A stretch of DNA of 64,000 nucleotides from assembly GCF_047495875.1 (NCBI RefSeq), contig NC_092458.1, positions 107,572,227 through 107,636,226 of the forward strand. Reading direction: 5' to 3'. Positions 13,646 through 25,489 of this stretch are shown here, piece after piece. This DNA comes from Pithys albifrons albifrons (Eukaryota; Chordata; Aves; Passeriformes; Thamnophilidae). Every line of letters begins with the position of its first letter. Within the stretch, counting starts at the first letter, position 1. The position numbers and the translations under genes are program-made. The notes under the pieces are model-generated. The model was not told where the DNA came from, searched no databases, and saw only the letters and a list, made by a program, of their open reading frames with translations.

Positions 13646-14200
13646 ATGCAATTTGCAAGCAATAATCACTTCAGCAGAGGACAAAAATGCAAGCATCCAT
13701 GTGTTGTTTTGGAAACTGCCCTGCTCTATTTCTTTGTTCTTGGCGACATCTGTGAAGGCCAATCAACAGTTTTTCAGTTGTGGGCAGAGTGGATCTTGCA
13801 AGGATGGCTCCAGGCAGCCACTCCTCCCTTCTCTCCCGTGCTGGTGTTCAGCACTGAACTGTGCAGGTTTGCCCCAGGTTTGGCTGTCTGCCCAGACTGG
13901 TGCGCTGAGCTCTCGGAGGGAAAACCTCCCTGCAGTATTCACAGGAGTACACACACTCAACAGCCTGAATGTATGCATGAGAGTATGCTTTTGGAAGATT
14001 GCATGGGTTACATGGAAGCAAGTGCTTCTCCTCATTTTTACGGGTGGGGAATTATTGTGTGTCTACCTCAGGAGGTGACATGGTTAGACACTTGCCTTGC
14101 CCATGCTACAGCCTTTCACAGCAGTCTGCATCTTTCCATGTAGATCTGCCCCAAATACGCAGAAGTTTAGTCCTGCTCCCAAGAGAATACAAATAATTTA
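13646..14200. other. GC-richer patch with long open frames, unidentified
   Basis: A plus-strand frame of 165 codons (13646-14143) is the longest in the window. It overlaps a 141-codon frame on the same strand and a 90-codon frame on the opposite strand. The translation is rich in Cys, Trp, His and Leu with no ordered domain, signal peptide or repeat, and no start context or splice pattern favours it. Simultaneous openness in several frames fits a local rise in GC better than selection. A non-coding RNA exon or an old repeat are other possibilities. Confidence 0.35.
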
Positions 14201-14894
14201 TATCACAGCCAGGAACAGATCCAAGGTCTCTTAATTTCTATTCTGTATTATTAATGTCTTGCAGATATCTGTCATGTCAAACTTTCCAGGAAGCCCAGGA
14301 GTTGAGTTTGGTTTTTAATAGCAGTTATTACTCTGATTTCTTAGAATTAGCTTTAATCATTTCAGAAGAACTGTACAGCAATCTGAAATGTCATCCTAAT
14401 GCAATATTTTGATATAACTCTCTCAGAGCATGTATGTTAACTGTAGGTTGCAGGCGCAAGCAAGAACAGCCCTAAAAAAAAGTGAGAAGAGTGAGAGAAC
14501 AATGTTTATGCTCTTTTTCATAGTACTAATTTCAGCTTTGTTTCATGGATGTTTTCAGCTAATTTCTCTCCTGATTTCTAGGAATAAATCGTGAGAAATC
14601 TCAATATACTCTTTAGTACTGTATTTGAGACTTGAGAATAAAGTGTCTTTCTTAGTTTCCCACAAGCATTTGCCATCTCTTCAAGTCATGTTTTAGTAAT
14701 GGAGAATTATTAATGTGATGTTAAAAGTCTGAAGACTAAAAGTACATGCACCTTTTTTACTATGTTTTCCTCTACCCTGACTCTAAACACTTGAATTGTG
14801 CCTTTGAATTTATTTCTAATTAGGAATACTAAATAAAAGACATCATTACCTTGAATGAACTTTCTATGTAGGTGGTATCACATTTACAAAATGG

Positions 14895-14896
<2 letters not shown>

Positions 14897-14950
<54 letters not shown>
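14897..14950 (+). repeat. (AT)27 microsatellite followed by (GTAT)3
   Basis: Twenty-seven uninterrupted AT units (54 bp) are followed directly by about three GTAT units (14951-14962). A perfect array of this length is expected to be length-polymorphic and to form a hairpin when single-stranded. An apparent minus-strand open frame across it is only the translation of the repeat (Tyr-Ile alternation). Confidence 0.97.
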
Positions 14951-14964
<14 letters not shown>

Positions 14965-16501
14965 ATATACAGTTATATACTCTAAGAGAATAGTGAGATA
15001 GAGACAAGTGAAACAAGATACATTCACCTTTCCATGGAACAATACATGTAATTTAATGAGCACCTTGCATTTATACTGAAATACATTTGGTAACTGAATA
15101 CACTGCAAATTAAAACTTAATCTACCAGCTTTGTATGTACGTTCATATAATTTATATCATATTGAAAAAATTATCAGTGGCAAATGTGTAAGCATGCACA
15201 AGTCAGTGAAGGTAAAATGCATTGCAAAATGAATTTCCTTTGTGTTGGAGGTATCTGGTTGAGCCAATAAACCCAGGTTTTTTGACTCAGGTAGCTCATT
15301 TCTTTAGTGAAGGCTGGAAAGACCCCTTTTATCTGCCACGAAAACTGATTAATTTCTACTTTTGTCTCTCTTTGCACCACAGGCTTCTGCTGAAAATTAC
15401 TTATCGCTTGTAATGTTTTCAGCCCCAACTGTGTTCACCCTTGAAATCAGCCTACTGTATACAAGTATTTTGGATTGAAATATATATATTTGTTCTTTCA
15501 ACTTAATGAAAGATTTCAGCCCTCTTGGTTTATTTGATAGGCCATCATGCAGTCTTCACAGCTCTGCTCATTGATAAGAACACCTACTGATACATTTTAT
15601 TAACCTCCCACTTTGAATTCTTATTGAATAATTAAAATAAATAATTACAAACGATTATAAAATGTGTATTTTAACCTGTTCTCTTAGTTCCTGCTGGTGC
15701 TGCTTTCACTGCGGCTTTTAGTGATTATTGATGTGTAGTACATTGTCCAAGTCTGCTTGGACAGAGCACTGTTGGATCCCTGAACACTTAGCCTCATACT
15801 AGCTGTTAGTTTTGTTTATAGACTTTTGAGGGTAATCATCATTACTTTGTGTGAAATGTTTTTCAGTTCAGATCAAATATTGTCTCTCCACTCCTCAGGC
15901 ACACAAACAATAGCACTGCCATTCATAAAAATGAAGCTGAGCTGCATAAGGCACTCTATTTAATGGTCTTGGCTTATCTGGAGTGTTTCTTAGTCCATAT
16001 ATTTCTCAAACTTGAATTGGTGGTTAGGTTGTGTTGCCAAAAATATTTGCAATCATTGATCTTTTTTCCTGTGGAAGACAAGAACTGCTCAGGCAGCTTT
16101 TGGGTCTGAAGGGGCTGGGGTTGAAGGGCTATTCCCTTCCCTTGCACATGTGTTGAATCTGAGCTTCAGTCTGATCAGACCCTTTGCTGTCAGCTGAAGA
16201 AATAGGAAGGTTTTCTATTTTCTTAGTTAATGGGTAGGTAGGAATTTAGTGTTGTTGGAAGTAATATTGAACTTTGCAATTATGATTTGGAACAACTGCT
16301 CTGCAGCAGGAGAAACAAGTACTAGTATCACACCAAAAAGAGTGAGTGGCAAGTATTTGCTACCTGACATTTACTTTCTAAATATATAAAAACAACTATT
16401 ATAAATAGATACCTATTATTTGGCTTCTTTATGTAAAATTCTAATCTCAATTGCCTAATGCGTGAGAGATACTTTTCCTAATTTCAACATATTGTTCTTA
16501 G

Positions 16502-16548
16502 CATGGATTGGTTGAAACAAATCCTGTAAATCAGTATTTCTTTTCAAG
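16502..16548 (+). other. possible small exon (47 nt), unproven
   Basis: A T-rich tract ending in TTCTTAG lies just upstream, and the segment ends CAAG/gtgagg, a strong donor. One frame is open and reads HGLVETNPVNQYFFS with two bases left over. No family is recognised. Chance splice-bounded segments are common in vertebrate introns, so without transcript support this stays a candidate. Confidence 0.15.
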
Positions 16549-18096
16549 GTGAGGAAAGGAAACTTCAAATAAATTAGTGCTGAAATATCATGGAATGTGT
16601 GAGATTTACCTGATGAGGAATACAAGAAGATGTCTCATGTTATTTAGAAAACAATGACACAAATATTAGGTGTTGCATAGTAATATGCAGAGAACTTGGC
16701 AGTATTGTGTATTCTCAAATGTTTCTATCACATAATCTTTTTTCATATTTGAACAGGATTTTTTTAAGACCTGAATATAAAAATCTTTAATAACTAAGAC
16801 TTTATATGGAGTCTGAGAGCCAAAACTTCAGATAAATGGATATGTTGGACAGAGTATCTTGAGAACACTTTTGTTTAAACATCCGTCATATCACTGCCAT
16901 CTGCCTTAGTTTGTTTTTTCATTTGAAGCTAGCTAACATATTTTCAACTAATCTCACTTCCAGTTTGTTTTAAAAAAGCAACCAGTCTTCCAAAGATAAT
17001 ATGACAAAAAGGGTCTGGCAGAGAAAAGGTCCATCTCATCTACATATCTACATAAGCATACACAAAAGGGCTGGATATGTAAAGAGGGAAATCATATTTT
17101 ATCAGCTCTGCTTAAAATGAAATATTTCTCTTAGTCTTGGACTTAGTTTGTTAACTTCTAACCTAGACTTCATTTTTATTTTTAGTTTTGAAAACCATGA
17201 AATCAGGGACTAAGAATGAACATGATAAGACACTTTACTGTAGCAGCACAACCAGACACCACTGTAATATTTTATTATGATAACCCATGAAGTGAATTCA
17301 CTGTTAGCCCAGGACCATACATAATAAAATACAAACACAGATAATGACTCTAACTCCTTTGCTTTATAGGGTAAAGATTGCAGTAGCAAAGAAAAAGCAG
17401 GCTGGACTGATTGTCAGAAAAGCATTCTTTCCAAATGACCTGGTGACCCATCAATTTAATTTTATTTTGTTTAAATTATATGTATTGAGATTCCAGCCAT
17501 GAAATTGATTGCCTAATGGCACTCCCTCTGAGCCTGGGGGAGTCCTACTAAAGCAGGGATGCTGGAATATGCCCAGGCTTTGGTGGGTTTGGAACCATAA
17601 ATACCAGTGGAGCTCCCAGCAGTCTCTGCTGCCAAGGAATTTCTGAATCTTGTTCTACATCTCAGGTTATTTATTGATATTTTATTTCTGGGGCTTGCAA
17701 CCTAGGAAGCATGTCTCTGAGCCAGAGATGATCTCTAAGGTAGAATGGGCCAGCTCCAGTGAGCCTTTATTGATTTAGTGCTTATTGGGGAGGCAATATA
17801 GTGTCCTCTGTCATCAGGTGGGGAGATAGAAAGCCTGGGTGCTCCTGAGTAATGAGGTGTAACCAACTCGAGCTGTTTCTAAGTCTCCTTTCATCTTCTC
17901 ATGTGCTATAATGCAGTACACAAGTACAGAGAAAATAAATCCATGGATTAGATTGCCTTGATCCACAGCCATTACAGGAATGCATATTCCCGTGGCCATT
18001 AGCAGGTGGAAGAACAGTGGATAATAGGTGTGTGGTATTTAGTGTTGTCCATCTTAAAAATCCTCTTAGCTAGATCTATATTTGATTGCCTTTTAG

Positions 18097-18153
18097 GATC
18101 AAAAGTGTGACTTCTGCATTTCCCCATTTGCTAAGAAAGCTGAAAGACTGAAG
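18097..18153 (+). other. possible small exon (57 nt), unproven
   Basis: The segment follows a short pyrimidine tract and TTTTAG acceptor and ends AAG/gtaaga, close to the donor consensus. It is a multiple of three and open in only one frame, reading DQKCDFCISPFAKKAERLK, with a C-x2-C pair and a basic 3' half. I do not recognise the peptide. It could be a coding cassette exon, an exon of a non-coding transcript, or chance. Confidence 0.2.
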
Positions 18154-21100
18154 GTAAGAGGTACTGCTGGAGCTGGGAGAGAAAAGGGAATTTAGTGCAT
18201 GAAATCACTCATCTATTGCCACTGGAAAGGAGAGCTGGAGGAGGAATTTTATCTCTTTGCATTAGATTTTGTGTTTTATTTGTCTTTTCTTCTCTGCTCA
18301 GTTGTGTCTCGTGTTTTGGTTTTGAAAACCTCTGAAGTCTGGATAATTTCTATTTCACTCTCAGATGAAATAGCAAAGCCTTTCTGAGAGATAGATACTT
18401 TTCCCACATTTGTTGCATTCTATCTTTTCCCACTTTGTCTTTAATAAAGGAGACATTTCTCATATGACAGGAAAGGGAACTAGGAGCAGTTTCAGGGATT
18501 TCTTCACAGGGCAAGGCCACGAAGTCTAATTAACAGCAACACTGAGGTCCTTCAAATATAAATATGTAGTTCACTTCTTTGAAACTTGAAGATAAACCTT
18601 GATGCATTCCAGCTGTCCAGGAAGATCCTCAGACAAGAGGGCAAGGAACTACTTCTCAATGAGACTGCTGGAACTAGGTGGCTCCAGTGATTAGTAAGGT
18701 TTACCTAGGTCATTAGTTTAAGCCTGATTCGTGTTGTCCTTGTAAAGCTTTTTTTGGCTATGTTAGACTAAATGAAGTAGTAGTCTCTGTGGTTCCTACT
18801 GGAAAAACTGCTCATATCACAAAAAGACCCACCCAATATTTAACATTGTTTGCTGAGGAAAATTCAATGAGCCTTAAAACTCAGACCTCAATTTTCCTTC
18901 TCATTCCTTCTCTCTGTCAGCCTCCTTGTTACTGTTTGAGTAATTTTTTTGTATTCACTCTGTCTTCCAGAACATTAAGGAAGGCTGTAGATTGAAATGC
19001 TGTGTGGTATTTTACAGCTTTAACTTTCTGTAAAGCTCAGATAAGAATTTTAGATATGACCTAGTAAAAAGAAAACCAAACAAACAAACAATGGAAAGGC
19101 TTTAATATCATCAGAAATTATCATACTCATTTTAAAGCTGAAATTTCTGAGATTGAGAAGACGAATAACAGTTTATGGGTTTGTTTGGGTGTGGGTTTGG
19201 GGTTTTTGCTGTTCTATTATTTGTACCTTAGGAAGTAGTTGTTGCTCCCACCATCCCAAGCACTGAAGGCAATGCCCACTGTCTACTTAGAATCAGTGTC
19301 ACAGACTTGGTTCCCGGTGTCCACAACTCCAAGGGGGAGCAAATGCTGTGGGAGAAGAATGAGCTTACCTGATGGAATACTGAGGATGCTAATCCTTGTT
19401 CATTTGTACCTCTATCTGTGGTATTCAGGGACAACTTGGAGACAGATTCTGACAGAAACTTTTTCCATCAGTGTCAGAGTTCTAACTGTTGAGGACTTTT
19501 TGTATGACCATTTCCTCTTTTAACTTCTGCATCATTTCCTTTGTCTTCCATTAATTTCACCTGGTGAATCAGAACTTCTGTGAAGGATTTGAGCAATATA
19601 GTCATTGAGCCACTCAGTATAGTTTTTTTGGCATCTATTGAAATAAAGAAAATACTCTTGCAACTTGGCACATTACAAATGCACAGAGCATACGGCATCT
19701 TGTTGAAGTAGCTAGATTTCTTTTAGTTTGCAAATACTAACTTGAGTATTAAATGCCAGAATTTTTTATGATTCAAGTGTACTTTGGTGATGAGGAAAAA
19801 AAAAATTCCTCCTTCTGCATTTTAGGATTCCTTTTGATCCCCAGTAGGCTTAAAAATCAGTAAAATCTTGGGTTTGCTCAGTTTGTCTCATGCTGGGGAA
19901 TAGATTAAACTGTCTCTCTTTTCCCTCTTTCCCATGAAAAGAACTTCCAGTTTCCCAGAATTTTTTTCCTACTTGATATTGTTGTGACTTCAAATTTAAT
20001 TGATATTTTGAATTTAAATTAAAAGAAGTAAAATTAACAAATCCTGATTTTAGATGAATTTCTAAGAGATAGATGAATATGAAACAGTTACAGTAGGTCT
20101 TTTCATGCATCTGGTTGATCACCTGATTGTTAGGATCTCTCTTTTTTTCGTGTTCCTGAATAGTCTAAGGTATGTTAGAAGGAGAGAATTGTGCTTGCCA
20201 TGCAACTACACAGTCAATATCACAGTTAAAGTCAAAGTTATTAACATATTCCTTGTGATAAACAGAAAACCTGTTTAATGGAGTAATTCTGCACAGAGTT
20301 ATGTCAGCACCATGTGACTATGTGTAAATTTGCTATTTTTTACTTCCAGTAGTACTCTAAAGAATGTGTTGTCTCATGCCTCAAACTGTACAGTTGTAGT
20401 TTTTTAGACATCATGACATAGTTTGGTGCTCAAGTAGTTGTAAATATTTCTTCTGGCAATCCATGAAGCAAAATAGCAAATTTTCTTATTATTAGGTTTT
20501 TTTTATTATTTTACTAATTTCTTAAAAATATTAGAAATCACCTACATAAGGAATCTGAGGAGGCAGTGAGTGAAAGATGACCAGCTTGGAAAAGCATGCT
20601 GTGAATGCTCTGTTGGCATTTGCAGAAATTCAGTTAGAGCTCACACTTTTTAAAAATCCCAGATTAAACATAAATGCCAATGTAATATTGGTGACTGACC
20701 TCCCAAGAGTCTGAATTCTAAAGCTCACTTTTAAGTGGCCAGGCATTACTGTGAAAAGAATCCCAATTTTCTCTCTTACATACCCTTTTCAAAAATTATT
20801 CTAATGAGTTGCTGGTGAGAACGAATAACTTCTCTTGTACTCAATTTTTTTTATTCTCTCTATCAAAATTATTTGAATCTTTTTGGGCCTTCTTCAAGGA
20901 TAAACCTTCAAATAATATCCACATCTTCCTATTATGCATGCAAGCCTGTGAGTCCTGACCATCTTATCCCAAGTTGCCTATTTACAGTCTTGATGAAACA
21001 CTGATTAGCTCTGATTAGCTAATGGATCTCTGATTAAAATGCCTAATTAAGAAAGTAAGTTATTTTATTCATGCAGTCAAATTAACTTCCTTCCACAGAA

Positions 21101-23824
21101 CCAACATGAGATAGTTGTACATGCTGGGTAAGTACTTGATTCTGAAGGTGCTCAGTGTTTCCCAAGCAGTGAGAATTTAGAGTATGTAACTTCATTTCAT
21201 TAGGTGTTGCAAGTTATGCAAGCTTATACCACTTTAATAAAAAGTATTTGTGCAAATAATGTTTTCTTGAAAACACTGGTTTATATTATAAAGCAATGAA
21301 CATCTTGTTAGTGCTGTTTTAATCATGAATTTAGGTTGTGTGCAGGTTTAAAAGATACGTCATTGGGCATTTTCCTTCAGAATTTTTATTGCCAAAGTAG
21401 AAATTTAGTAATGTTTTTCAAGTGATTTTTCAGTGACTTCTAGAAGTAATGATTTTGAAATGATTTTTGAGTGGTCTGCTTACCTTTGATGATGATACAG
21501 TGTGATGAATCAAAATTCAGTTTTCTATACTTCTTAATAGCTTTTACAAAATTTAATTAGATTAGCCAGTAGTAACAGTTGATAAAGTGGCTTGATTATG
21601 TTGCCACAGCTGAAACAAAGTAATCTAGTGCAATATTTAATGAATCAGTAAGGCAAGTCTGTCCATAAACTGATGTGTCCAACTATGTCTGTATTTCATA
21701 AACCTTGCCACGATAAACTCACCCAAATTAGGATCTAGATGTAGAGGTTTTCTTTGTTTGATGCTCAGTAGTGACACAGGTAGAGTGCAAAACTTAAAAA
21801 CAATTTCCAATTTCCTACAATCAGATATGCTTTTAAACAAATTTCAAGACATATATCCTCATTTCTACAAGGGCAATGGGAAATAATAGGGTCTATGGGA
21901 GATGGAAACAAATCACTTTTCTTAAGAAAAGCACAGTTAATTGCACTTAAGAAATGGATTGTACAAATTAAGTGAAGGCTTTAAGGTTACGGATTTACAG
22001 TGCAAGTGTGGCAACCAAATTATCTATCCATGGATTTAGGAGTCCCTTAATACTCGTGGAGGTGATAGAGCATGGTGGCTCTGGGGAACTATTAAATCCA
22101 TCAGGTTGAAAGCAACTTCACATGGCAACTTTTACACACCCACATTAAAAGCTGTCAGAGATTTCTCCAATATCCTAGCAGCTAAAACAGCTGCTTTTGT
22201 TGCTAGTCAAACTGCAACGTTCACAAACTATGCTTTTGCACTACTTTTGACATATTTTTCATTGTCTGACTTTAATTTCAATAAAAAACCCCACTCTGAT
22301 GACAAGAGAGTTTATCAAGAGTTCTCTAATCCACTGAGGATTTTGATTTGCCATTGTGAAACAGAAAATAAAATGGAGGAGGAAAAAGTATTGGGCCATT
22401 AGGAGTCAAGTTCCCTGAAAAGAATTTGGAGTCTAAGGTAAAATAAACCTGATAACCATGGCACAATAAATTTCCAATGTCTAGAATTTCTTGTGGAAAT
22501 GAGGAGAAAGAAATGAAAATTCTGGTTACAACACCATCCTTGGTTTTTTCTATTATGTACCTACCATATATCACTCCTTAGAGACCCATCTACTCCTACT
22601 TCATCTGTTTTTCTAGTAACCCTTGTGCAGAGTAATGTCACAGAAAGAAATAAAGGGCCAAAGTGGAACACCACTGATAGCACTGCCCAGGGGTAATTTA
22701 GTGGGCATGACTGTATTCTTAGAAGAAATATATGGATGTCTATTGTGGCCAGGGTATGGAGAGAAACAAATCACTTCTGCCTGTGCTGTTGGTGTGGGAA
22801 GCTTCCAATTCCCCCTCATTACATATGTTATTAGAAAGCAGAGGCAGGCTCATAGTCACACCAGGGCTTATTTGGGATGTTAGTCAAATCATTTAACCTT
22901 GTCACCTCCCTTTAACCTCCTATCTCAACCCAAGAGTGCTGACAAGATCAAGGAACATAAAACACTTCACATCCTCTTGATGGTGGAATGTGATACAGCA
23001 GGAAGAGAATAGTCCTTTGCTTTAACTCCATTCTTTTGTTTCAGCTGGGTATGATATAATTAGCAACTCATAGGAGGTTTTAGAAAAGCCTATAATGAAT
23101 TAAAACTTTTGCAAGATTTTGAAACAAGGAAAGACGTGTATTCACTTCTGGAAATATCTGCTAGTGAAAGAAGGGGAAATACCAACAAATAGTAAAAAGA
23201 ACCCATAAGTAAACAAGCTGAAACAAACCTGTTAAATTGCTAAAGTAGTTCTGTGAAGGAGGAGATGCTAGAAAAGCAGAAGAAAATCTAATAAAATACC
23301 AGATTCTAAGAAAATAAAACACCAGAATAAGGAAGAGAGAGAGAGAATAGTTAATTTATGACTTCAGAAGAAACCAGGTTAACAGTCACAACCTTTCACT
23401 GAACTGACTGTAACAGGTATGAGACGAAGTCTTCACTGGCAGAAGTATCCATAAGACTCTTCTAAATGACACTTACAAAAGAAGTTGGAAAAGAGAATCA
23501 TGGAGAACTTGTTCCCAGGAGACTCTCCTTTTAGTGCTGCAATCTAGCAGCCACTTTTTTGTCAAAAAATACTGAATTAGCATTGGCTTTGTCCAGCAGT
23601 TGGAAGTGCTGCATCAAACAAATCACTGTGGAGGATACTCATCGCAAACTAACTTTGAGAGTTTTGTTGTATAATTTGTTATGAGAGAGGAGGTTATATC
23701 TTTGTTTCACAAGCTGATTGTAGCTCTTCCCATTACAAAAGTGAAGGGAGAGAGAGAGATGGAAATTATGGTTCCTTGTAAGCAGTAATTCCTGCTGTGC
23801 TGAGGAGCTAATGCAAATTGTGTG

Positions 23825-24072
23825 GAATCATAGAATGATTTAGATTGTAAGGGACCTTCAAGATCATTTCATCCCAACTCCCCTGCCATGGGCAGGGACA
23901 CGTTCCACTAGACCAGGTTGCTCAGAGTCCCATCCAACCTGGCCTTGAACAATTCCAGGGATGGGGCAGCCACAGCTTCTTTGGGCAGCCTGTTCCAGTG
24001 CCCCACCACACTTGTAGTGAAGAATTTCTTCCTAATAATCTAATTTAAACCTACTTTTTCCATTTTAAACAA
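23825..24072 (-). mobile_element. CR1 LINE, 3' end fragment
   Basis: Read on the minus strand, this is the familiar 3' end of an avian CR1 non-LTR retrotransposon. It has the end of ORF2 (GGAAGAAATTCTT, then the segment ending in CAGGTTGGATGGGACT), the GTCCCTGCCCATGGCAGGGG segment, and the tail with ATTCTATGATTCC at its 3' end. The copy is heavily 5'-truncated to about 250 bp, as is usual for CR1, which explains the absence of a reverse transcriptase. Moderate substitutions and a small expansion in the AATAATC segment show it is an old, inactive copy. I see no target-site duplication. Confidence 0.96.
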
Positions 24073-25472
24073 ATCCACACTTAGTACAATTCTTTACAGT
24101 GTTAATCCTTAACAAGAAAGTTTTCTGCTTCTATCTTCTACAAGACAAGTTGAGATTCTGGGGGTTATTTTGATTGGTGGGGGATATGTTTGTTTGTTTT
24201 GAGGCTTTTTTAAATTACATTGATATTCTTTTAGGACTCATCTCCTGGACAGTGTTTTCAGGAATTGAACATATACAAATGAAAATAAAATCTTTTTTCT
24301 TTTTTTTTTCCTCCCACAGAACATATATAAGTGGGGTTTGTTAATTTCTAAGTGTTACCACTTCAAGGTTCTGGTTTAATACTAGCAAACTACATTGTCT
24401 GTACAATGTCTTTGTTTCTCTATATAAAAATGTCCTTTCCTCCACAGTACTTTGGCTCATGAGCCTTTATTGCAGCATGACCAGAACTGCACTGGCTCAG
24501 TTACAGCCACTGCTGCAACGTACATGGAACATCCTTGTAAATGTTTTTAGCAGCATTGTGTTCCAGAGGGCAAATCTTCCCAGTATCTCCACCAAAACCG
24601 GTGTTGCAAATGATAAACCACCTCAGCAGCTGCTGTGGAGGCAACAGTTGAGGATGTTTTGCTATAGCATGAGGATAAGGCAACTTTTTCTCACCCAAAG
24701 TTGTGTGATTTTTTTCAGAAATGCTCATTCACCTCTGCTCTCAGTTTGCCTGATATAGAAGGAAAGGAAGTAATAGATAGTATTTTTGTTTTGTTTGTTT
24801 GGGTTTTTTACTAGTTTGGATTTCTTTGCTTTCCCTCTTATGTCTGTTTTAGGAATGTGTATCCTTAAAAGATGAATATAGACTGAGTATTACTCTAGTT
24901 AGATTTTGTTAAGTCTTCAATTAAATTGGGGACTCTGGAATGCAAGAGATCTTCCAATATCAACCATACCTCAATTTTTCATCTTGTCCTTCTTTGTATC
25001 CAGCATTTTAGTTTGTCCTTTGTTGTCAAAATACCCTGCCACTCCTCTTGCAGAAGAATTTTAATATCTGTCAAGCAAAACCAAAAGAGAAAAAAATGGT
25101 GCTTAATAGGTAATAAATCCTCCAGGAAAGCATGTTTATTAGATAATCTTGTTGCAGAAAGATCTGCAAGTGGTACTTTAACTGTGGGTTTTTGGCTTTC
25201 AATACAACAATCTGCATCAGCTTTTTGCACTTTGCATTAGAGGTGTAAAGAAATTCAATATTTAAAACTAAATACCACCACAGGCTTCATATCTCTCTGT
25301 AATCACTTAACCACACAAGTAATGACCCATAAGAAAAAAATCTATCATGATATTTACCACTTCAGCTGGGTACAATTAAATTATACAAGTTAATGAGTTT
25401 TCTTACTGACTGAGACTACAAAAGTAATTCCTTTTTTCTTTTGCTTTTTTTCGAGCAAGGACTATGATTACT

Positions 25473-25489
25473 CCCCCCCCCACCCCCCC
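25473..25489 (+). repeat. poly-C tract, interrupted
   Basis: Nine cytosines, one adenine and seven cytosines sit in otherwise T-rich and A-rich sequence. It has the same character as the tracts near 10.17 and 28.88 kb. Confidence 0.85.

Larger units (their letters stand above)
14201..23820. other. AT-rich non-coding sequence
   Basis: No gene is recognised. Contents called separately are the (AT)27 array and two splice-bounded segments (16502-16548 and 18097-18153). A block around 15.55-15.67 kb is dense in TAAT/ATTA cores. At 21001-21020 a 10-bp unit (CTGATTAGCT) is tandemly doubled. A short GA repeat lies near 23.33 kb. Confidence 0.55.

Noticed and set aside
14884..15108. Minus-strand frame with Tyr-Ile repeats
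   Set aside because: It is a translation of the (AT)27 microsatellite.
22106..22402. 98-codon frame with an Ala/Thr-rich middle
   Set aside because: It looked protein-like at first, but has no known motif, no splice context and no support beyond openness.
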